Shown: positions 59,030 through 64,000 of the stretch, piece by piece
Layout of the letters: each line of letters begins with the position of its first letter
Numbering within the stretch: position 1 is the stretch's first letter
Program-made: the position numbers and the translations under genes
Notes under the pieces: generated by a model
The model's input: only the letters and a program-made list of their open reading frames with translations
The model's database searches: none
What the model was told of the DNA's origin: nothing
NCBI GenBank assembly: GCA_963723965.1
Contig: CAVRSV010000007.1
Location: forward strand, 682,001 to 746,000
DNA: 64,000 nt
Origin: JARRKC01 sp963723965
GTDB taxonomy: Bacteria; Acidobacteriota; UBA6911; RPQK01; JAPXNP01
Direction: 5' to 3'

Positions 59030-59667
59030 CTAGTCCTCGACCTTGGCGCTGGTGATGTAATCCAGTTTGGGGAAGCTTTCCTTCAGGTAGGCATTCCCCT
59101 GGGAGTAGATGCGGTCCTGAGAAGGCCCTCTCCCGCTTGGAGCCCCTTCGCCGTATCCGGAATAGAGCTTCTTGATGTTGTCCATCCCTTCCACAACGCG
59201 TCCGATCGGGGCGAAGCCCATCTTGTCGAGACGGGCATTATTGGTCAGATTGATGAACATCTGAGTGGTCCGTGTGTTGGGCCCGGAGGTGGCAAAGGTC
59301 AGAGTGCCGCCTTGTTCGACTGAGTGACGGGATCGTCCTGGAGGTTGGCATGCTTCCACTTGTCGTTGACGGCCGGGTCGCCGTTGATGCCGAACTGGAC
59401 GACGAATCCGGGGATCACTCGGAAAAAGGCGACGTTGTCGAAATATCCCGACTTCACCAGGTTATAGAACCGGTCCGCTCCCAGCGGAGCCCATTCCCGC
59501 ACGACTTCAATGACGACGGGGCCGCGGGTCGTCTCAAACCTGACATGGTACTGGGCCGGGGCCTGTTCGTGCGGCAGTCCGGACCCGGTCGGGGCCTGGC
59601 CTCCACGGCAGTCTGCCACGAACAGCAGCACCAGCATCAAGGGGAAAACAAAGATGAAGTCTTTCAT
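59030..59667 (-). pseudogene. Cyclophilin-type peptidyl-prolyl isomerase, split by a frameshift
   Basis: From ATG 59667 a signal peptide (IFVFPLMLVLLFVADC) leads into a cyclophilin domain: YHVRFETTRGPVVIEVVREW, APLGADRFYNLVKSGYFDNV and AFFRVIPGFVVQFG. After DPVTQSNK the frame turns into a stop. The family sequence resumes one base away as GTLTFATSGPNTRTTQMFIN and LTNNARLDKMGFAPIGRVVE, ending at 59030. One missing G near 59308-59312 (expected Asn-Lys-Gly-Gly-Thr) explains it. Assembly indel or true mutation cannot be separated here. Confidence 0.8.
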
Positions 59668-59751
59668 GGGTCCGGTTCCTCGCAAATCAGGAGTTATTCG
59701 AATCGTCAACCACCGAAAGAAGTAATCATAGCAAACCTGAGGCGGGCACTT

Positions 59752-59798
59752 GAGATTTACGATTTTCGATTTTCGATTTGGTGCAAAAATCGAAAATC
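59752..59798. repeat. Heptamer repeat, locus F, with hairpin
   Basis: GAGATTT, ACGATTT, TCGATTT, TCGATTT, then the inverse AAATCGA/AAATC. A perfect 12-bp stem forms between 59768-59779 and 59787-59798 with a 7-nt loop. The first two units are the same as the end of the locus B arm. It lies in the divergent region between the cyclophilin and the small gene at 59840. Confidence 0.88.
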
Positions 59799-59839
59799 CC
59801 TCAGTCCTTCGAGCTACACTCTTCCCGACGGGTTTCCCC

Positions 59840-60112
59840 ATGACCGACCGGGACCTTCAGCGTGAACTGCTGGCACTGCTTCCGCGGCTCGATATCGAAC
59901 TGCGCCACACGGGCGGTGATCTGGAAGGAGGCCTGGTCTGCCTCCGCGGACGCCGTGTGCTTTTCCTGAACCCGTCGCTGTCCGAAAGCAGACAACTGGA
60001 TATTCTCTGCCGAATCCTCGGGCGGGAAGACCTGTCCCGCCTTTTCCTTCTGCCGGCCGTTCGGGCTCGACTCGAAACCGGTGCCGGTCAACCTGCCGGG
60101 ACCTTCCGCTGA
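59840..60112 (+). CDS. 90-aa conserved-type hypothetical protein
   Basis: Soluble, Leu/Arg-rich: DLQRELLALLPRLDIELRHT, GGLVCLRGRRVLFLNP and RQLDILCRILGREDLSRLFL. The alternation of a short beta-hairpin (LEGGLVCLRGRRVLFLN) and helices suggests a compact fold. I do not recognise it. Start ATG 59840 is in clear sequence after the repeat. Confidence 0.55.
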   Translation: MTDRDLQRELLALLPRLDIELRHTGGDLEGGLVCLRGRRVLFLNPSLSESRQLDILCRILGREDLSRLFLLPAVRARLETGAGQPAGTFR

Positions 60113-60236
60113 GTTTGGGACCCGCCGAGAATCGCCCGGGCAAACTTCCCGGACGTGACGGGCCTCACAAGTGCGCTCGGCAAGATGCCCTATCCTTCGG
60201 TCGAATCGTCGCTTCCTACCGTTAGGAGATCGCCAG

Positions 60237-60503
60237 ATGAAAGTTGATCTTGTAGAACTGAGAAAGGACATCGAAGCCGAGCTGAAAGGTCTCGAGCAGC
60301 GTCGCTCCACGCTCCTCAAGCGGCTCGAACTCATCCAGGGCGTCCAGGATATCGTCGAAGAATCGATGAGTGATTCGGGCGATTTCCGAATCCAGAAGGC
60401 CCTGGAGCGAATGGGAGACGCGGCCAAGGAGTCGGAGGAAGGCAAGGGTGGCGAAGAAGAACAGGAGGAAGAGCCCCCGATCCGCCTGGCTATCGGGTCC
60501 TGA
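60237..60503 (+). CDS. Small coiled-coil hypothetical protein
   Basis: 88 aa. KVDLVELRKDIEAELKGLEQ and STLLKRLELIQGVQDIVEES form one long amphipathic helix likely to dimerise. The C-terminal third is very acidic (EESEE and EEEQEEEPP-type runs). TTAGGAGAT gives a ribosome site about 8 nt upstream. Function unknown; convergent with zwf (6-nt gap). Confidence 0.6.
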   Translation: MKVDLVELRKDIEAELKGLEQRRSTLLKRLELIQGVQDIVEESMSDSGDFRIQKALERMGDAAKESEEGKGGEEEQEEEPPIRLAIGS

Positions 60504-60509
60504 TTCCGG

Positions 60510-61928
60510 TCACTCGAAGAACCCGGCTTCCTTGGGCCCCCAGGTTCCTGCCTCGTAGCGATGCACGGTTCGGGGAGCTTCGAGTAGGGGATCGTAAAGC
60601 CTCCAGGAATGCTCGGCCTCGTCCGCCCGCACGAAAAGGGTCTGATCGCCCATCGCGACATCCAGCAGCAGCGTTACGTAGGCGTCCCGAAGCGGGACGA
60701 AAGCCTCCGAGTAGCGAAAGCGCAGCCGCTCGGTTTTGGTGTTGATTTCCTGACCGGGGGTCTTGACCTCGAAGCGAAGATCGAATCCTTCATCAGGCTG
60801 GATCGTGATGATGAGCTCGTTGGAGGACACCTGGCATTCCGTGAAGGGGTGGAACAGCGACACGGGGGGACAACGGAAGCGGACCGCGATCCGCGAGACC
60901 CGCTCCTTCAGCCGCTTTCCCGTTCGCAGCAGAAACGGGACTCCCTGCCACCTCCAGCTGGCGATCCCGAGGTTGAGTGAAACGAAGGTTTCAGTCTGGG
61001 AGTCTGGAGCGACGCCCTCCTCTTCGAGATAGCCCGGGACGTCCTCTCCCTGGACCTTGCCCGCACCGTACTGCCCGAAGACGACTTCGTCCGGTTCGAT
61101 GGGCAGGACGGAACGGAGAATCTTCACCTTTTCGTCCCGGATCGAATCGGCATCGAACGCCACGGGGGCTTCCATGGCGGTCAGGCAGAGCAGCTGGGTC
61201 AGATGGTTCTGAACCATGTCCCGCAGGGCACCGGACTTCTCGTAGTATCCGGCCCGCGTCCCGACTCCGAGGCTCTCGGCCACGGTCAACCGGACACTCT
61301 GCACGTGGTCGCGGTTCCAGACCGACTCGAAGACCGGATTGGCGAACCGGAAGACCAACAGGTTCTGGACGGTCTCCTTCCCCAGGTAATGATCGATCCG
61401 GTAAACCTGCGGCTCCTGGAAGAAGCGATGCAGCGCCTCATTCAGGTGGTTCGCCGAGTCCAGGTCGCGGCCGAAGGGCTTCTCGATCACGAGCCGGGTC
61501 CAGCCGGAGCTGCGGTTCAGACCCGCCCGCCCCAGGCCCTCGATAGTCGGCTCCATCGCCGGCGGAGGCAGGGCAAGATAGATGATGCGGTTGCCCCCCA
61601 GATCGACCTGGTCCTCGATCTCCTCGATCTTCTCACGGAGTGCGTCGAAATCGGATTTGTTCTCCCGAGTGATCGAGTGGTAATAGAGATTCTTGAGCCA
61701 ACTCTCATCCTCCAACTCGATGGAGGCGTCGCGCAGGGCGGAGGCCGCCCAGTCGCGATACTGATCATCATCCTTTCCAACATCGCGGGCCACCCCGAGC
61801 ACGTGAAAATCCGTGTCCCGGAGTTCGCGATTCTTCAACATCGCGAGCGCCGGCAACAGTTTGCGGCGCATCAAATCACCCGTACCTCCGAAGACCACGA
61901 ACAAGTGTCTTTCGCTTTGTCCGCTCAT
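60510..61928 (-). CDS. zwf: Glucose-6-phosphate 1-dehydrogenase
   Basis: 472 aa. First step of the oxidative pentose phosphate pathway. NADP site FVVFGGTGDLMRRKLLPALA, substrate and catalytic site YRIDHYLGKETVQNLLVFRF, and the EKPFGRDLDSA block are intact. The usual partners pgl and gnd are not in the window. It starts 20 nt after the SurA-like gene and may be read through from the foldase operon. Confidence 0.95.
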   Translation of the reverse strand: MSGQSERHLFVVFGGTGDLMRRKLLPALAMLKNRELRDTDFHVLGVARDVGKDDDQYRDWAASALRDASIELEDESWLKNLYYHSITRENKSDFDALREKIEEIEDQVDLGGNRIIYLALPPPAMEPTIEGLGRAGLNRSSGWTRLVIEKPFGRDLDSANHLNEALHRFFQEPQVYRIDHYLGKETVQNLLVFRFANPVFESVWNRDHVQSVRLTVAESLGVGTRAGYYEKSGALRDMVQNHLTQLLCLTAMEAPVAFDADSIRDEKVKILRSVLPIEPDEVVFGQYGAGKVQGEDVPGYLEEEGVAPDSQTETFVSLNLGIASWRWQGVPFLLRTGKRLKERVSRIAVRFRCPPVSLFHPFTECQVSSNELIITIQPDEGFDLRFEVKTPGQEINTKTERLRFRYSEAFVPLRDAYVTLLLDVAMGDQTLFVRADEAEHSWRLYDPLLEAPRTVHRYEAGTWGPKEAGFFE

Positions 61929-61948
61929 GCAACCCTCGCATTGATCGG

Positions 61949-63010
61949 CTAAATCCCCAGCCCGTCCAGATCGTACTGATCCACGTAGCGGGGAGAGACA
62001 TAGATATAACTCTCCTCGAAGAGCTTCTTCAGGTACTCCTTGACCTCCGGCTCCGCCTTCGTCTGGTACAGCTGCTCCACGATCTGTGGCCGGACCTCCT
62101 CGAGAGGCTTGAGCGAAGCAGGCGTCCGGCCAAGGATCTTGATGATCTGGAAGCCATAGTCGGTTTCCAGGATCCCGCTGTGCTCCCCGACGGGCAGTTT
62201 GAAGGCGACGGCCTCCAGCTCCTCATTCATCGATCCCTTGTTGAAGTCCCCGATGTCGCCGCCGCGCGAAGCAGTCGGTCCTTCCGACACGTCTTTCGCC
62301 ACGTCCTCGAAGGCCTCCCCCTTGTTCAACCGATCGAGAGCCGCTTCGGCCTTCTGGTGAACCTGATCGCGCGACTTTCCTTCCTTGAGCAACAGAATCT
62401 CCGCGAGATGAACTTTGCCCGGGACGGTGAAATCGGCGGCATGCTCCTTGTAATAAGCTTCAACTTCCGGCGTCAACAGGGTGATCTTCGAGTAAACGAA
62501 GTTCTGGAGGAGACTCTGGGTGATCATCTGCTCCTTCACCCGATTCTTGTATTCGGGGAGGGAGGATCCATGCTGGCGCAGATACTGGTCCAGCACGTCC
62601 AGACTCGGGATCCCGTTCTCCTTGCGCACCCGCTCCAGATAGGCCGCGACGTCCGCGTCGGCGTTGGCGGCGAGACCGGCATCCTCCGCCTTTTGCACCA
62701 TGACCTTGTTTTCGATGATCGTCTTCAGCACCAGCCGCTTCCGTTTGGCGTACTCCTCCTCGACCTGACTCGGGTCCTGGGCCGTCTCTTCAACCTGCTG
62801 ATGCAACTGTTTCAAGGTGCGCTGGAGGTCGGTCAGCGTGATGATGTCGCTGTTCACTCTGGCCACGATCTCATCCAGGACGATCGCATCGCCATCGTCC
62901 GATGGCGGTTTCTCGGGCTTGGCTTCCTGGGCCCACACGGAGGCCATTAGCAGCGTCCCTCCCAGGACCATGGGCAGCATGAATCTAGGGCTGTTCCACT
63001 GTCGTTTCAT
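61949..63010 (-). CDS. SurA/PpiC-type periplasmic peptidyl-prolyl isomerase
   Basis: 353 aa, signal peptide LPMVLGGTLLMASVWAQ. N-terminal chaperone helices include LDEIVARVNSDIITLTDLQR. A single parvulin domain at ~205-305 (HLAEILLLKEGKSRDQVHQK, GPTASRGGDIGDFNKGSMNE, GILETDYGFQIIKILG). SurA of E. coli has two parvulin domains, this has one. Likely outer-membrane protein folding. Overlaps the upstream foldase gene by 26 nt. Confidence 0.88.
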   Translation of the reverse strand: MKRQWNSPRFMLPMVLGGTLLMASVWAQEAKPEKPPSDDGDAIVLDEIVARVNSDIITLTDLQRTLKQLHQQVEETAQDPSQVEEEYAKRKRLVLKTIIENKVMVQKAEDAGLAANADADVAAYLERVRKENGIPSLDVLDQYLRQHGSSLPEYKNRVKEQMITQSLLQNFVYSKITLLTPEVEAYYKEHAADFTVPGKVHLAEILLLKEGKSRDQVHQKAEAALDRLNKGEAFEDVAKDVSEGPTASRGGDIGDFNKGSMNEELEAVAFKLPVGEHSGILETDYGFQIIKILGRTPASLKPLEEVRPQIVEQLYQTKAEPEVKEYLKKLFEESYIYVSPRYVDQYDLDGLGI

Positions 63011-63950
63011 TGGGTCGATTCTCCACTGTCTCTAAACTCAGGTCCGGGCTGCTGACCCGGAGACTGGCATTCTGTATGAGCTGGTCGGTGTACTCCTCGA
63101 CCCTCTCACGTTCCTTTTCAGCAATCAACAGATCGAAGATCTGGTCCCTCACCTCGTAGAACTTCTGGTCGTGCGCGGGGATCCATTCCTCCAGGGCGAA
63201 GATGTGAAAGCCGTGGGCTGAGCGGAAGGGCTGGCTGATTTCCCCCGGCTTCAGGCTGAAAATCACTTTTTCGAATTCCTCGGGGAGCTCGCCGCGCTGG
63301 TAGGTTCCCAGGTCGCCGCCCGACTGGGCTGTGACCCCCAGTGAGACCTCCCGTGCCGTTTCTTTGAACTGCGTAACATCGCCATCCTTGAGGCGGGCCC
63401 GGACCTTCTCGGCCTCCTCCCGGGTCTCGGTGAGGATCTCGAGGACGTGGGCCTGGTCTCCGACCCTGAACTCCTCCATATGCTGCTCATAGTAAACCTG
63501 CAGCTCCCGCAACGTGACTTCCAGCCCGCCGAGGGCCTCCTCTTTGAGCAGCTTCTGCGTCAGCAGGTAATCGTAGACGTTGTCGCTCAGATCCCGCTCC
63601 GCCGCTCCCTCCCGGGGAGTCCACTCGGAGACGTAGCCTCGCAGCTCATCTTCCCCGACGGTCAGGCCTCTCCTCTTGGCCTGCTGAAGGAGGAGGCGAT
63701 TGGTGATGAAATCCTTGAAGAGCTCGCGTGTCGGGATCGGACTCGGATCCTCCGTCAACTCGCCCTGAGCGGAGCCGAGGAAACGCTGAAAGTCCCTGGC
63801 ATAGATCTTTTCACCGTTGAGCACCGCAATGACCTTCTGTTCGGGCTCAGGCGTCGGAGACTCCTCCGCGACGGTAGCCCGCCGGCAGGCCAGAGACTGG
63901 CCCAGGATCAGCAAGAGCAGCACCCCCGGCCCCACCATTCTAGAGCGCAT
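62985..63950 (-). CDS. Parvulin-type peptidyl-prolyl isomerase, lipoprotein
   Basis: 321 aa. A lipobox QSLAC ends the signal peptide (Cys22), so it is probably lipid-anchored like PrsA. SurA-like N-domain (IAVLNGEKIYARDFQRFLGS) and parvulin domain (HVLEILTETREEAEKVRARL, GVTAQSGGDLGTYQRGELPE, ISQPFRSAHGFHIFALEEW). The 3' end overlaps the next foldase gene by 26 nt, so they are translated together. Confidence 0.88.
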   Translation of the reverse strand: MRSRMVGPGVLLLLILGQSLACRRATVAEESPTPEPEQKVIAVLNGEKIYARDFQRFLGSAQGELTEDPSPIPTRELFKDFITNRLLLQQAKRRGLTVGEDELRGYVSEWTPREGAAERDLSDNVYDYLLTQKLLKEEALGGLEVTLRELQVYYEQHMEEFRVGDQAHVLEILTETREEAEKVRARLKDGDVTQFKETAREVSLGVTAQSGGDLGTYQRGELPEEFEKVIFSLKPGEISQPFRSAHGFHIFALEEWIPAHDQKFYEVRDQIFDLLIAEKERERVEEYTDQLIQNASLRVSSPDLSLETVENRPNETTVEQP

Positions 63951-64000
63951 CGGTCAACCACCCCAGAACGGCCGAAACCTGCTGAAGAATCTCCATCGGC
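63940..64000 (-). CDS. Possible 3' end of an upstream gene
   Basis: A frame entering from the right edge reads MEILQQVSAVLGWLTDAL and stops at TAG 63942-63940, overlapping the foldase start by 11 nt. The overlap resembles operon organisation, but 20 codons are too few to identify the gene. Confidence 0.25.
   Translation of the reverse strand, partial: PMEILQQVSAVLGWLTDAL

Noticed and set aside
57120..59033. A 637-codon open frame on the plus strand across the two M16 genes
   Set aside because: It is exactly antisense to two well-supported peptidase genes and has the low-complexity Leu/Arg/Gly make-up of GC-rich shadow frames.
2645..59798. CRISPR arrays
   Set aside because: The short repeats have a 7-bp period with no spacers, and no cas genes are present.
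1..64000. tRNA or rRNA genes and transposases
   Set aside because: The gene-free gaps were read for cloverleaf and rRNA-like sequence, and the coding frames for DDE or tyrosine-recombinase motifs; none was found.

Overview
The window is a 64 kb, high-GC (roughly 60-65% by eye), gene-dense bacterial chromosome segment. It most likely comes from an uncultured or little-studied member of the Acidobacteriota. The best markers are a VWFA-related protein of the type first defined in Acidobacteria (51604-53430), a tandem pair of secreted FG-GAP/ASPIC (CRTAC1-like) proteins, an EF-P with the TPGN loop tip I associate with this phylum, and many secreted peptidases. Assignment below phylum is not possible by eye. 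I see no rRNA, tRNA, phage, IS element or CRISPR array. Most genes look like core or lineage-specific chromosomal genes.

Layout. 1-10.3 kb: mutY (cut by the left edge), acyl-CoA dehydrogenase, serine acetyltransferase, a histidine phosphatase, a secreted glycosidase-like protein, dinB, and a branched-chain 2-oxoacid dehydrogenase operon (E1 alpha, E1 beta, E2). 10.4-22.7 kb: a small membrane-anchored protein, two CRTAC1-like proteins, a PafA-like phosphatase, SAM hydroxide adenosyltransferase, rlpA, a zinc-ribbon/PP2C pair, a CDP-alcohol transferase with GtrA, a 44-aa protein, a molybdenum-carrier-like protein and xylA with two lipoproteins. 22.8-27.6 kb: a lipid-type locus with olsA- and olsB-like acyltransferases, an unusual DedA/ATP-grasp fusion and a divergent endonuclease/exonuclease/phosphatase-family enzyme; this is the best candidate for an undescribed system. 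27.8-40.1 kb: S9 peptidase, a TPM/nucleotidyltransferase-like/LemA module, tryptophanase, a BlaI/M56 pair with a clear operator, a Gfo/Idh/MocA oxidoreductase, an anti-sigma-type ATPase, a low-molecular-weight tyrosine phosphatase, ArsR and an aldo/keto reductase. 40.3-46.2 kb: a complete hypABFCDE operon with no hydrogenase genes in view. 46.3-64 kb: universal stress protein, YjdF-like protein, efp, a GT9 glycosyltransferase, M48 peptidase, YwiC-like protein behind an FNR-type box, the VWFA protein, a Crp/Fnr regulator with an N-terminal cysteine cluster, an orphan ParA with a small partner, an active/inactive M16 pair, a frameshifted cyclophilin, zwf and two parvulin-type foldases.

Features that cross the window. 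Six gene-free spots carry degenerate tandem arrays with a strict 7-bp period, some folded back as inverted repeats and several overlapping stop codons. Several first genes have a -10-like hexamer only 5-11 nt before the start codon, which suggests leaderless or near-leaderless transcripts. Two genes (olsB-like and the cyclophilin) are interrupted by single-base frameshifts, so either assembly indels or recent decay must be considered.

Start sites were chosen from family length, signal peptides and Shine-Dalgarno spacing. All functions are inferred from motifs read by eye, without database searches.
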